The notes under the pieces: model-generated
Seen by the model: the letters and a program-made list of their open reading frames with translations, nothing else
The model's database searches: none
What the model was told of the DNA's origin: nothing
Program-made: the position numbers and the translations under genes
Part shown: in pieces, positions 55,315 to 64,000 of the stretch
Layout: each line of letters starts with the position of its first letter
Numbering within the stretch: the first letter of the stretch is position 1
Source of the DNA: Streptococcus sp. 116-D4
GTDB lineage: Bacteria; Bacillota; Bacilli; Lactobacillales; Streptococcaceae
Direction of reading: 5' to 3'
NCBI RefSeq assembly: GCF_009731465.1
Contig: NZ_AP021887.1
Coordinates: forward strand, 1,792,001-1,856,000
DNA length: 64,000 nt

Positions 55315-56244
55315 CTAGAATAAAGCTGAGTTTGGATCGACTCGTCTTGCAAGCAAGTTTGATAGAATAACCAGTATCAAACCGACAACGGATTGGTAAA
55401 GACCGGCCGCTGAAGCCATCCCGATATCCGCTGTTTGAGTCAAACCGTTAAAGACATAGACGTCCAAGACGTTAGTTACATTATAAAGCTGACCAGCGTT
55501 GTGTGGGATTTGGTAGAAGAGACCGAAGTCTGCACGGAAGATGTTTCCGACTGCAAGGATGGTCAATACGGTTACCAATGGTGTCAACTGCGGAATGGTT
55601 ACATTGCGGATACGTTGCCATTTGCTAGCTCCGTCCACTGTCGCTGCTTCGTAGTAGGTTGGATCAATCCCCATGATTGTTGCATAGTACATGACACTGC
55701 TATATCCAAAGCCTTTCCAAATACCTAGGAAAAGTAGGAGATATGGCCAGATGCCCAAGTCAGCGTAGAAATTGATTTCCTTCATTCCAATAGATTCTAG
55801 GAAATGGTTGAACACCCCTTTGTCAATGTTTAGGAAGGCATCTGTAAAGAAACTGATGATAACCCAAGACAAGAAGTAAGGGAACAACATAGAAGTTTGG
55901 AAGATCTTAACCATTTGCTTAGAACGGAGTTCACTGAGGATGATGGCAATCCCTACAGATACAATCAAACCGATAAAGATAAAGCCGAGATTGTAGAGGA
56001 CAGTATTTCGTGTGATAATAAAAGCGTCTTTTGAACTAAACAAGAATCTGAAATTATCGAGTCCGACCCATTTACTATTCACGATACTATCTATGAATCC
56101 ATTACTGGTCATGTGGTAGTCTTTAAAGGCAACCACGTTTCCAAATACTGGAATGTAGAAGAATAGAATCAACCAGAGTGCCCCTGGCAAAACCATCAAG
56201 AGAAAGATCCAGTTGTCTCTCAAGGTTTTTGAAAACTTATTCAT
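55315..56244 (-). CDS. ngtP1: N-glycan ABC transporter permease NgtP1
   Basis: This 309-residue LplB-like permease has six helices and the EAA motif EAATVDGASKWQRIRNVTIP near 200. It is the first gene of the ngt operon, with GGAGG before the ATG. The promoter carries a cre site. Together with NgtP2 it forms the membrane channel for glycans delivered by NgtS. Confidence 0.9.
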   Translation of the reverse strand: MNKFSKTLRDNWIFLLMVLPGALWLILFFYIPVFGNVVAFKDYHMTSNGFIDSIVNSKWVGLDNFRFLFSSKDAFIITRNTVLYNLGFIFIGLIVSVGIAIILSELRSKQMVKIFQTSMLFPYFLSWVIISFFTDAFLNIDKGVFNHFLESIGMKEINFYADLGIWPYLLLFLGIWKGFGYSSVMYYATIMGIDPTYYEAATVDGASKWQRIRNVTIPQLTPLVTVLTILAVGNIFRADFGLFYQIPHNAGQLYNVTNVLDVYVFNGLTQTADIGMASAAGLYQSVVGLILVILSNLLARRVDPNSALF

Positions 56245-56298
56245 AATTTCCTCCCTTTTTTATTTTGATATCAACCTAAAAATTCCTTTTTAGACTTT

Positions 56299-56323
56299 TG
56301 ATAACGATTACATTATTAGTATA
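56299..56323 (-). promoter_or_regulatory. ngt operon promoter with cre site
   Basis: On the minus strand the -10 TATACT (56323-56318) is followed directly by TGTAATCGTTATCA (56312-56299), a good CcpA-binding site overlapping the start point of transcription. Glucose repression of glycan uptake is expected. Confidence 0.75.
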
Positions 56324-56360
56324 CTCCTATTTGAAGATTAGGTTAAACTACTAATTATAG

Positions 56361-56392
56361 AAAAAACTCCACAAATTATTTTATGTGGAGTA
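56361..56392 (-). terminator. Terminator after the GH20 gene
   Basis: ACTCCACA / TGTGGAGT stem around a 14-nt AT loop, followed by T6 on the minus strand. It ends the GH125-GH38-ROK-GH20 transcript and isolates the ngt promoter. Confidence 0.88.
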
Positions 56393-56408
56393 CTTTTTAA
56401 GAAAGGGA

Positions 56409-56424
56409 TGTTTCACGAGAAACA
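56409..56424. other. Candidate parS site (one mismatch)
   Basis: TGTTTCACGAGAAACA differs from the ParB-binding consensus TGTTTCACGTGAAACA at one position (A for T at base 10). It lies between genes, 28 nt past the GH20 stop. parS sites cluster near the replication origin; S. pneumoniae has ParB and a few parS sites. It may also simply be a small hairpin in the 3' end of the GH20 transcript. Confidence 0.55.
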
Positions 56425-56452
56425 CTCTGCCCAAGGTAAGGTGTTCTTGTTT

Positions 56453-58333
56453 TTAGGTCGTGTAGATGGTTGAAGCTGTCGCAATAGTATGCCACTGGTT
56501 GGCTGTTGTGGCTGCGAAGTCCTTATCTGTGTAAAAGTCAGTAAATGGCAGGATTTCCACTTCTAGCTCGTCGATGCGGTCAAGCTGACCAGCCAGATAA
56601 GCTTCGATACGGCTTTCTGCTCGCTTGATCCGTTGCAAGAGTCCGCCCATGCGGATATCGACCGTATCCAAGCCAAAGACCTTGTTTTCTTTCAGCCATT
56701 GATGGCTAAAGAGGGCATGGAAGTGCTCGATTTGGCTTCTAAGTTTTGGCAGTTCTTCTCTAGCGATTTGTTTCAAGCTTTCTTTATCATCCGCTTGGTA
56801 GGCCTGACGAAGGCGTCGTCCCACATCCACTTTACTGCTTAAAATCTGGTTCAACTGGGCCTGAGTTTCAAAGAGGTAGGCATAGTTGCCAGCTTTTTCT
56901 TTAATGTTAGCAAGCGTCTCAGCAGCCTGAGCGAAGTGCGGTTTGTCCTGTTCAGGTGTCATGTGTCGGTCAAGGAGCGGACAGAGAATATCCTGATAAA
57001 AGACATAGCGGTTGGGATTGATGCCGCTGAGATTGCCTGGTAGATCTGACAAGAGGTTAGCAAGGTCAATCTGCATAAAATCTTCAACCGATAAACCTGT
57101 ATTGGTCTGGAAGTGTGCAGACAAACGGTCTAGATCATTGCGATAGCTGAGTTCTGCCCAGATTTGTAGACTTGGTAGGACAGAGAATTGGGCTGTTTCT
57201 CCACCATTATCTCCCCAACCTGTCACGATAACTTCTTTGATATCATTGGCACGGCAGGCTTTATTGGCTTCAATAGCGATAAGACGGCTGAAATGGTTGT
57301 TGGGTGTGAAACCAATCCACTTCCAAGCACCACCTGCAAAGGCAAGGTCATGGCTAATCTTGTGATGGTTGCGGAAATTGCGGTTGTATTTTTCCTCGCT
57401 ATCCTGGTAATAATCCCAATAAACCAAAGTCACTCGGTCTTTGAGACGGTCTAGGTAGACACGAGTTTCCTCTGGAATTTCGACATCACGGTCGTACTGG
57501 CCATCTGCTGACATGAGTTTGAAGAACATATCGCTCCACATCTGGCAGTGGAAACCATACTTATCGGCAATATCCAGCACGCGCTCCAAATGTTGACACA
57601 TGAGGAGGCTACGGTCCACAACACCGTTTAAGATAAGATAGCGACCCAAACCAACCAAGTGGGCTTCGTCCATGCCGATATTGACCTTGCGTGTCTGCAG
57701 TTTAGATAGAGTAGCAAACATGCCATCAATCAGATCATAAACCTTTTCTTCGCCAATGAGGAGGATGTCCTCTACATCACGGAGTTCTTGCACTTCTTTG
57801 ACACCCCATTTGACAAAGGCTGACAAGTGGGCCAGGGTCTGGATGCAAGGCACAAAGGTCATGTCAAACTGCTGGGCATAGGCTTCGATTTCCTGTAATT
57901 CTTCGGCTGAATAAGCTCCACGGAAATAACCAAAATAAGGTTGTCCCTCGATTTGATAAGTGTCTTCCATGTAGAGCTCAAAGGTTGAGTAGCCCATGAG
58001 AGCCAAGACTTCAATCATCTGCTTGGCAGAAGCCACATTCAGCACCGCATTTCGCGAACAGTCAGCCATGTAGGCTAAATCTTCATAAGCCGCTTGCTCC
58101 TCAATCTCCACCTTGTCACCTTCTACTAGAGCTGTTGCCAATAAGGACAAGGCACGATAAAGTTGGTGGGGTTTGCGATAGGTTAGTTGATAGTGGCCAC
58201 CCTCACCCTTGGTAGAGATAGAGGCTTGGTCAGACTGAGCAACTGCTACCTCTACATCTGGTAAAGAGATGTGACTTTTTAAAACCTCAATAGCTTGCTC
58301 TTGTTTGGAACTAAGTCCTGTAAATCTTACCAT
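56453..58333 (-). CDS. GH20 exo-beta-N-acetylhexosaminidase (GH20C type)
   Basis: This 626-residue enzyme has no signal peptide and acts in the cytosol. The GH20 catalytic pair is D222-E223 in [14 protein letters not shown]. Other barrel motifs are [10 protein letters not shown] (about 118) and CQMWSDMFF (about 262). It matches the pneumococcal GH20C, which removes terminal GlcNAc/GalNAc residues. It overlaps the ROK gene by 7 nt. Confidence 0.9.
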   Translation of the reverse strand: MVRFTGLSSKQEQAIEVLKSHISLPDVEVAVAQSDQASISTKGEGGHYQLTYRKPHQLYRALSLLATALVEGDKVEIEEQAAYEDLAYMADCSRNAVLNVASAKQMIEVLALMGYSTFELYMEDTYQIEGQPYFGYFRGAYSAEELQEIEAYAQQFDMTFVPCIQTLAHLSAFVKWGVKEVQELRDVEDILLIGEEKVYDLIDGMFATLSKLQTRKVNIGMDEAHLVGLGRYLILNGVVDRSLLMCQHLERVLDIADKYGFHCQMWSDMFFKLMSADGQYDRDVEIPEETRVYLDRLKDRVTLVYWDYYQDSEEKYNRNFRNHHKISHDLAFAGGAWKWIGFTPNNHFSRLIAIEANKACRANDIKEVIVTGWGDNGGETAQFSVLPSLQIWAELSYRNDLDRLSAHFQTNTGLSVEDFMQIDLANLLSDLPGNLSGINPNRYVFYQDILCPLLDRHMTPEQDKPHFAQAAETLANIKEKAGNYAYLFETQAQLNQILSSKVDVGRRLRQAYQADDKESLKQIAREELPKLRSQIEHFHALFSHQWLKENKVFGLDTVDIRMGGLLQRIKRAESRIEAYLAGQLDRIDELEVEILPFTDFYTDKDFAATTANQWHTIATASTIYTT

Positions 58334-59208
58334 TGATTTTCCTCCTGTAGCCAGTTGACAAGGGCACCGTAGAGATTAGCATCTGCATGATAAGTGCAGG
58401 CTTGAATGAAAGGTGCGACCGTGTATTCTTCGTAGGTAGCAACAAAGTCGTCAACAGCTTCCTTGACACCTTGGATAAAGTCTGGATTTTGACTGATAGA
58501 GCCTCCCAGATTGATGACATCTGGGTCGATGAGATACTGGATATTGAGCAAGCCTTGCGCCAGATTACGGTTCATACGCTCAATAGCTTCTTGACAAAGG
58601 GCATTACCTGCTGCAGCCTCTTGGTAAACCTTTCGGCCATCCCAATCGGTTTGACCAGATTTTTCAATCACGTATCGCACCATATTTCCAGTTGATGCTA
58701 GTTGCGACCAGTTGTTGAGCTTTTCAGCAGGGGCAAGGGTGGTCATGTAGCCAAATTCCCCACCCAGGCCGTGACGACCTCGATGAAGTCTACCATTGAT
58801 AATCATGGCTCCGCCAATCCCTGTCCCAATCACGACACAGGCTGCATTTTCAAGTTCTGGATGAGCCAGTAGTTCACTGAGTCCAACGCAGTTTGCATCA
58901 TTTTCTAGATGGACAGGTAGCTGATAAGAGCTAAGCGCCTCATACCAAGAAAATCCGTGAATGTAGGGCACCGCACTGAAGCCATCAATCACACCTGTCT
59001 CTTGATTGACCGCACCTGGAACACTCATAGCAATCCCACTGTAATCCTGCTCTGACAAGCGCTGGTCTAACCAAGCTAGTAAATCCTCCAAACTTTCAGG
59101 CGTTGGAATGCTTGTCTTATTCAGTATTTTCCCATCAGGAGTTAGACTGGCAAACTTAATCCCAGTCCCTCCGATATCAATCGTTGCAATAGTCATTGTT
59201 TTTACCAT
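58327..59208 (-). CDS. ROK-family sugar kinase
   Basis: This 293-residue ROK protein has the ATP site [13 protein letters not shown] near residue 8 and lacks a DNA-binding domain, so it is a kinase and not a repressor. [11 protein letters not shown] and [12 protein letters not shown] hold the sugar- and ATP-binding residues; the zinc-binding CXCGXXGC motif is replaced by [12 protein letters not shown]. It probably phosphorylates mannose, GlcNAc or another sugar released from N-glycans. An ATG four codons downstream (59196) is an alternative start. Confidence 0.88.
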   Translation of the reverse strand: MVKTMTIATIDIGGTGIKFASLTPDGKILNKTSIPTPESLEDLLAWLDQRLSEQDYSGIAMSVPGAVNQETGVIDGFSAVPYIHGFSWYEALSSYQLPVHLENDANCVGLSELLAHPELENAACVVIGTGIGGAMIINGRLHRGRHGLGGEFGYMTTLAPAEKLNNWSQLASTGNMVRYVIEKSGQTDWDGRKVYQEAAAGNALCQEAIERMNRNLAQGLLNIQYLIDPDVINLGGSISQNPDFIQGVKEAVDDFVATYEEYTVAPFIQACTYHADANLYGALVNWLQEENQW

Positions 59209-59229
59209 AAATATGTTTACTTTTTGAAA

Positions 59230-61875
59230 TTAAATTTCTTCTTTTTTGATGAATTCTGTACGAATCTCTTGTGGTGCCAATAGTCCTGAATGGACTGGGT
59301 ATGGGCGTTCCAACAAGTCAAGAATAGTTTGTTGTTTTTCAGACACACGGATATTTTCTTGACTCATGTTGTAGTAACGAAGGACATAACCTTCTTCATT
59401 CTCAGCCACCTTAAAGGCTGTTGGGCAGACTTGTGGCAAGTTCAGTGCCGGATGGTTAAAGAGGCTACCCGTTGCTGCAACGCTACCCTCTTGTTTTGCA
59501 ACTTGAAGAGCTGTAAATGGCACCTGGAAGGCTTTGGCACGACGGAAAGCTGAGAAGCGTTCCCCTGCTTGGTGACATTCGAGAGCATACTCGACTTCAA
59601 ACTCACGCAAACATTGTGCTTCTGGTGTTGGGAAGTAGCCCCAGTCACCTAGCTCACCGGATGCACGCAGAATAGTCACTGCAATAGTGTCGTCTCCAAG
59701 GATTTCGTATTCATTCAATCCCTTGTTGGATACAGTCACACCTTTTTCATCGTCATACAGGCTGACAAAGGCTTGTTGGTGTTGAGGATTTTCAGGATTT
59801 TCCCATGAAGCTGCTGGTTTGTTTGGTCGTGTCACCACCTCATAGATGCTTTCAGAATCATTGCTTGGACGCGAGTTATGAGTCTTGACCAAGAGACGGA
59901 TACGGTGGTCTTGGGCAGTATTGGTAAAGCGAGTTTTAAAGCGAATTTGTGGATTATCAATGAAGATAGTCATCTCAGTTTCAAGAGGAATGCTTGTCAA
60001 TTCTTCTGAACGTCCAGCTTCACGCTTCATAAACTCGATTATGCCTTTTTGCTCTTCTTCTAGCTTTTCATCGGCACTGACAGGTACGGTCAATTCATGT
60101 TTGAGCAAAATCTTAGCGTAGCGAGCTGTGTTTTCCAAGACCTCATAACCCTTAAGCTCTGCATAGATTGGCTCTGTTCCTTTTGGTTGGAAATAGATAT
60201 ACTCGTTTCCGATGTCCCCACGGTCTTCGAAGCGGATAAAATCTTCATAGGCTTCGTGAGTTGTCTTGTCATAGACTGTGATGTTGTCGTCCACACTCAC
60301 CGTTACAAATGGCGTATCAATCACCCCGTTTTGGTAAATACCGTCGCGGTGTTCTTGCTCTCCTTCCAGTAATTGGAAGGTTGTCCAAGAAAGTGGCGCT
60401 AGGTGAACTGGAATGGTCACGCGCACTTGTCGAGCAATACGAGCTTGGCGGAACTTGTCTTTTGGTAAATCGTACTCAAAATTAGCTCCCAAATCTTCGA
60501 TTTTAGCCTCTACAGGACGCCCATCCAAGTCCTCCACACGATAACTTGGCAAGGTTAAGGCAGCCATCTTCTTGTAACCTTCTGTTGGGTGCAATTCCTT
60601 GAAATCACAAGTCGCCACATCAATCACTGTGCTGACAGTATCGACCTTATCATGCAGGCCTGTGTTAATGACAGTAAAGAGATAATCACTTTGAGCCTTA
60701 GCTGTAGCGATTTTACCCTTCCATTCGTTAAGAAGATTACTCTTAACAAAGTTTCCAACTTGGTTGACCTTGGCAAAACGCGTTTCCATCTCGCGGTGAA
60801 CTTCGTCCACGCTACAGCCACAGATACTATCGTGTGGCGCATTCTGCAAAAGTGTTTTCCAAGCATAGGTCAACTGGTCCTTGTGGTTATGACCCCCAGT
60901 GATAATCGTCAAGGGTTCTACAACTTGCTCGAGGAGATTGCTATTTTCTTGGAAGGCTTGTTTGAGGTAAATACGAGATGAAGAAGTGTTGGCAAGTGTG
61001 TACCAGCCGTCTGTTTCCTGACTGGTCAACTCACCTGTAACCGTTGATAATTGCTCTGGTAGGGCACTTTCCACAGCTTGGACATATTCATCAAAAGAAC
61101 TATGAACAAAGGTCACATCTGGGAAGAGTTCATTTGCCACACGAATGGCTTCACTCAGATTTTTCTGCACAGGCTGGTGGTCACAGCCGTTCATCATCAA
61201 CCATTGGTTGGTCGAAGCGTAGTCACTCACGTCTGCCAGTTTTTGTTTCCAGAAGGTCAAGGCCTCGTCTTTATCAACTGGAATTTCATTTCCATTACTA
61301 TACCAGTTGGCAAAGAGGATACCGAGGACACGACTTCCGTCTGCACCCTGCCAGTACATTTCGGAAAACTGGGAAGTAAACTGCTCATCTTCGAGGACTT
61401 GGTTATCAAATCCAATCGGTTTGACACCGCGACCAAAGGCTGCTACGTGAATGCCTGATTTTTGAAGGATTTGAGGAGCCTGCCCCATATTTCCAAAGGT
61501 ATCTGGGAAGTAACCAATCTGAGTAGATTTGCCCCATTTTGCAGCCTCCTGCTGACCGATAAGAGTATTACGGACATTGGCTTCACTTGAAATCAAGTAG
61601 TCATCTTGCAAGATGTAGAAAGGCCCAATCTTCAATTTGCCTTCGTCGATGTATCGTTGGACTTTGTCGCGATTTTCAGGGCGAATCTCCAAGTAGTCAT
61701 CAAGGACAATGGTTTGTCCATCCAAGTGGAAACTCTTGAACTCAGGGTCATTTTCAAAAAGATCAAAAAGATTGTCAAAAAGTTCCACCAATTGCATACG
61801 GTGACTTTCAAAAGGTAGATACCACTCACGATCCCAGTGACTGTGAGAGATGATATGTACAACAACATTTTCCAT
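59230..61875 (-). CDS. GH38 alpha-mannosidase
   Basis: This 881-residue enzyme starts MENVVVHIISHSHWDREWYL, in which His-x-Asp binds the zinc ion. The nucleophile region YFPDTFGNMGQAP near 140 and GGHNHKDQL near 330 fit GH38. No signal peptide is present. It removes alpha-1,3-linked mannose from N-glycan cores in the cytosol, together with GH125 (alpha-1,6) and GH92 (alpha-1,2). Confidence 0.94.
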   Translation of the reverse strand: MENVVVHIISHSHWDREWYLPFESHRMQLVELFDNLFDLFENDPEFKSFHLDGQTIVLDDYLEIRPENRDKVQRYIDEGKLKIGPFYILQDDYLISSEANVRNTLIGQQEAAKWGKSTQIGYFPDTFGNMGQAPQILQKSGIHVAAFGRGVKPIGFDNQVLEDEQFTSQFSEMYWQGADGSRVLGILFANWYSNGNEIPVDKDEALTFWKQKLADVSDYASTNQWLMMNGCDHQPVQKNLSEAIRVANELFPDVTFVHSSFDEYVQAVESALPEQLSTVTGELTSQETDGWYTLANTSSSRIYLKQAFQENSNLLEQVVEPLTIITGGHNHKDQLTYAWKTLLQNAPHDSICGCSVDEVHREMETRFAKVNQVGNFVKSNLLNEWKGKIATAKAQSDYLFTVINTGLHDKVDTVSTVIDVATCDFKELHPTEGYKKMAALTLPSYRVEDLDGRPVEAKIEDLGANFEYDLPKDKFRQARIARQVRVTIPVHLAPLSWTTFQLLEGEQEHRDGIYQNGVIDTPFVTVSVDDNITVYDKTTHEAYEDFIRFEDRGDIGNEYIYFQPKGTEPIYAELKGYEVLENTARYAKILLKHELTVPVSADEKLEEEQKGIIEFMKREAGRSEELTSIPLETEMTIFIDNPQIRFKTRFTNTAQDHRIRLLVKTHNSRPSNDSESIYEVVTRPNKPAASWENPENPQHQQAFVSLYDDEKGVTVSNKGLNEYEILGDDTIAVTILRASGELGDWGYFPTPEAQCLREFEVEYALECHQAGERFSAFRRAKAFQVPFTALQVAKQEGSVAATGSLFNHPALNLPQVCPTAFKVAENEEGYVLRYYNMSQENIRVSEKQQTILDLLERPYPVHSGLLAPQEIRTEFIKKEEI

Positions 61876-61951
61876 GAGTAAAACCTCATTCTAACTTAAA
61901 TTTAAAAATAGATTTGTGATTCTGTACGAGAACCTATTGAGCTAAGGCTCA

Positions 61952-63232
61952 TTAGCGAATATCTAGGTAATCCAAGACCAATTCGCAGAACATCATGTTG
62001 GCCCATGAGAACCATTCGCGTGAGTAGAGTGTCGGATCGTCTACGTGGAAGCTTTCGTGCATCACACCTGTTCCGCCATCGCAGGCAACCAACTGATCTA
62101 GCAAGAATTTTTTCTCAGCTTTATCTGTAGCTGTTAAACCTTGGATCGATAGGGCAATCGGCCATATATAACGATAGAAGGTATGAGAACTTCCGAGACC
62201 GCTAGCGTACTCCCCTTGGTAGAAGTAGGGATTTTCAGGACTGAGAATAGTGCGACGAGTTGCTTGATACACTTCATCGTTGACATCACAGTAACCAAGA
62301 TAGGGAGCAGCTAACAAGCTTGGCACGTTAGGATCGTCCATGATGCTAGCATTTCCTAGACCATCCACTTCAAAGGCATAGATTTTCTCGCCTTTGCTGT
62401 TAGTCGTGTAGGCATAGTTTTCGATTCCTTCTTGGATCTCAGCCTGCAGGCGTTTAGCATCAGCAATGATGCTTTCACTATCAGCTAGATTCAATGTAGC
62501 AAAGATTTCTTGGACATAACCTAAGACAACGACTGCAAACATATTGGACGGAATCAAGTAACTATACTGACAGCAGTCATCACTTGGACGGAAGGCTGAC
62601 CAGGTCATCCCTGTCACCGCAAAATCAGGGCCAAAGCCATCATTTACCAGCGTATCCTCCTTACGATCGGTATCACGGACGAAACGGTATGGTGAGTTCT
62701 TGTGGTCTTGCTCCACCGTCCAGAGATGGAGAATCTCCTTGGTCGCTGCGACAAAAGTCTCATCAAATTGGCTCGTCTCACCAGTTTCTTTCCAAAGGAG
62801 ATAAGCCAATTGCAAGGGATAGCAAAGAGAATCCACTTCATACTTGCGCTCCCAAATCCAGCCATTCAATTCTGTATGGTCTGTTTCGTGGTGACCCTTC
62901 CAGTTTTCCTCAATATTAAAAGAGTTGGCATAGGGATCTTTGAGAATCAAAGTCATCTGATGTTTGACCAGACCTGCAATGGTCTGACGCAGGAGGGCAT
63001 CTCTTTTAGCCACATGAAGGTAGGGTCTGAGTTGGGCTGTTGAATCTCGAAGCCACATAGCAGGAATATCACCAGTGAGTACAAAGGTTGAACCATCTTC
63101 TAGGATTTCAACCGTATTGTCCAAGGTGTCTGTGTAGCAACGCTCAAAGACATCCACCCACTCTGGATAGTCCTTAGCCCGCTCTGCCACTTCATCTAGC
63201 CACTCGCTAACAATTTCTTTTGAATAAATCAT
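61952..63232 (-). CDS. GH125 exo-alpha-1,6-mannosidase
   Basis: This is a 426-residue GH125 enzyme. The ATG at 63232 (MIYSKEIVSEWLDE) is preferred to one eight codons upstream. The family motif TGDIPAMWLRDSTAQLRPYL near residue 60 and ENPYFYQGEYASGLGSSHT near 340 are visible. It removes alpha-1,6-linked mannose. It is the first gene of the minus-strand glycosidase operon. Confidence 0.93.
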   Translation of the reverse strand: MIYSKEIVSEWLDEVAERAKDYPEWVDVFERCYTDTLDNTVEILEDGSTFVLTGDIPAMWLRDSTAQLRPYLHVAKRDALLRQTIAGLVKHQMTLILKDPYANSFNIEENWKGHHETDHTELNGWIWERKYEVDSLCYPLQLAYLLWKETGETSQFDETFVAATKEILHLWTVEQDHKNSPYRFVRDTDRKEDTLVNDGFGPDFAVTGMTWSAFRPSDDCCQYSYLIPSNMFAVVVLGYVQEIFATLNLADSESIIADAKRLQAEIQEGIENYAYTTNSKGEKIYAFEVDGLGNASIMDDPNVPSLLAAPYLGYCDVNDEVYQATRRTILSPENPYFYQGEYASGLGSSHTFYRYIWPIALSIQGLTATDKAEKKFLLDQLVACDGGTGVMHESFHVDDPTLYSREWFSWANMMFCELVLDYLDIR

Positions 63233-63267
63233 CGTGCAGTATCCTCTTTCAAACAAGTTTCATTTTC

Positions 63268-63273
63268 AGTATA
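63268..63273 (-). promoter_or_regulatory. -10 box for the GH125 operon
   Basis: TATACT on the minus strand, about 36 nt before the GH125 start. The -35 region is poor (TGTATT), which suggests an activator; RR07 is a candidate. No clear cre site is seen here. Confidence 0.5.
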
Positions 63274-63370
63274 TAGCTTTTGAGACAGAAAATACATACA
63301 CAAATGATAGTCATTTTTCTACAAAATTGTTATCTTTAAAACTTCTTTTCTAAAGGCCCTCTTTTTCTGA

Positions 63371-63376
63371 TATAAT
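63371..63376 (+). promoter_or_regulatory. -10 box for the GH92 gene
   Basis: TATAAT 27 nt before the GH92 ATG. No -35 consensus is seen. The promoter is divergent from that of GH125, about 98 nt apart. Confidence 0.55.
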
Positions 63377-63402
63377 GTAGAAAAACAGCTAAAGGAAAGG
63401 CT

Positions 63403-64000
63403 ATGAAACCACTACTTGAAACCATTGATACGCGTTTTGGAACAGCCAGTAAACACGCCTTTTCACGAGGAAACACCCTCCCCTACACAGGTGTTCCTTT
63501 TGGCATGAATTACTTTGTGCCTCAGACCAGTGACCAGAAGGGCTCTTGGTTTTTCGATCCGCATCTACCTATCTTTCAGGGGATTCGACTAACCCACCAG
63601 CCCAGTCCTTGGATTGGGGACTACTCTTGGCTCTTATTGACACCTGTCACAGGCCTGCTAGGTGGAGACAGCCTCTTCCATCGTCAGTCTTCTTATGATA
63701 TGGACAATACCTCTTTCCAACCCCATTATCTGAAGCTTTTTTCTGAGCGCTATCAGATCGAAACGCAGTTAAGTCCTACTTGCTATGGTGCTTCTATTCG
63801 TTTGGAGCAAAAGCAAGGCAAAGCCCTCTTCCTCTATCTTCACGCAGCAGATGAACTGACCGTAGAGCAAATCGATAAGCGAACTCTGGCCCTACGACAA
63901 GAAGGTGAAACCAAAACCAACAAAAGTCCTCTCGTCATGTTCACTGCCCTCGCATTCTCTACGGATATTTTATCTATCAATCAAGTGAAGCAAGATTGGC
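63403..64000 (+). CDS. GH92 alpha-1,2-mannosidase (5' part)
   Basis: The first 199 codons of a GH92 enzyme run off the right edge. It starts MKPLLETIDTRFGTASKHAF after AAAGGAAAGG. The N-terminal beta-sandwich features (TLPYTGVPFGMNYFVPQTS, IRLTHQPSPWIGDYSW) are those of GH92. No signal peptide is visible, so it acts inside the cell. It is divergent from the GH125 operon and completes the set for high-mannose glycans. Confidence 0.92.
   Translation, partial: MKPLLETIDTRFGTASKHAFSRGNTLPYTGVPFGMNYFVPQTSDQKGSWFFDPHLPIFQGIRLTHQPSPWIGDYSWLLLTPVTGLLGGDSLFHRQSSYDMDNTSFQPHYLKLFSERYQIETQLSPTCYGASIRLEQKQGKALFLYLHAADELTVEQIDKRTLALRQEGETKTNKSPLVMFTALAFSTDILSINQVKQDW

Overview
The window looks like the chromosome of a mitis-group streptococcus close to Streptococcus pneumoniae (S. 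mitis, S. pseudopneumoniae or an atypical pneumococcus). The reasons are AT-rich low-GC Firmicute codon use, four BOX-type repeats, a RUP-like element, a truncated IS1381 copy, a VP1/SHP/Rgg144-type signalling locus, and a gene order that mostly follows the pneumococcal TCS07-to-NgtS stretch in reverse. Two features do not fit a typical pneumococcus as I remember it: there is no pspA beside mnmA, and the NgtS transporter lies directly next to the exoglycosidase cluster that is elsewhere in the TIGR4 map. Strain comparisons here are from memory and could not be checked.

Layout. 1-3.7 kb: TCS07 operon (YesL-like protein, HK07, RR07). 3.8-4.3 kb: ECF S component. 4.4-11.4 kb: an inserted island holding a truncated IS1381, a SalR/SalK-like two-component system, a SalX/SalY-like ABC transporter and three small peptide genes, bounded by damaged copies of the 3' end of metI. 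11.4-13.8 kb: MFS transporter and an Rgg regulator. 14-19 kb: methionine uptake (metI, metN, M20 peptidase, metQ) and an amino-acid-binding lipoprotein. 19.1-23.6 kb: azlCD, HdeD/TetR, an MFS protein and a frameshifted CPBP protease. 23.7-25 kb: vp1-like peptide, SHP pheromone and Rgg regulator. 25-34 kb: housekeeping (tsaD, rimI, tsaB, rpoY, rnjA, mnmG, NUDIX, mnmA).

34-40 kb: a bacteriocin-associated ABC transporter operon beside a frameshifted XRE/TPR regulator. 40-46 kb: LysM protein, serine dehydratase, HAD phosphatase, UDP-sugar dehydratase and glycosyltransferase. 46-52.5 kb: MFS, a PadR/DUF1700/DUF4097 envelope-type operon, unknowns and trhO. 52.7-64 kb: N-glycan foraging (NgtS-P1-P2 importer, GH20, ROK kinase, GH38, GH125 and the start of a divergent GH92).

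The two ends are linked functionally: TCS07 is known to control host N-glycan use, and both its operon and the ngt operon carry good CcpA (cre) sites here. The middle is rich in peptide signalling. The two strongest new observations are (i) two precursor-like peptides with matching leaders but unrelated cores, controlled with a SalXY-type transporter by operators placed exactly 37 nt from both -10 boxes, with no lanthionine synthetase in the window; and (ii) the divergent vp1 and shp promoters, which share a box at identical spacing. A one-mismatch parS site lies between the ngt genes and the glycosidases.
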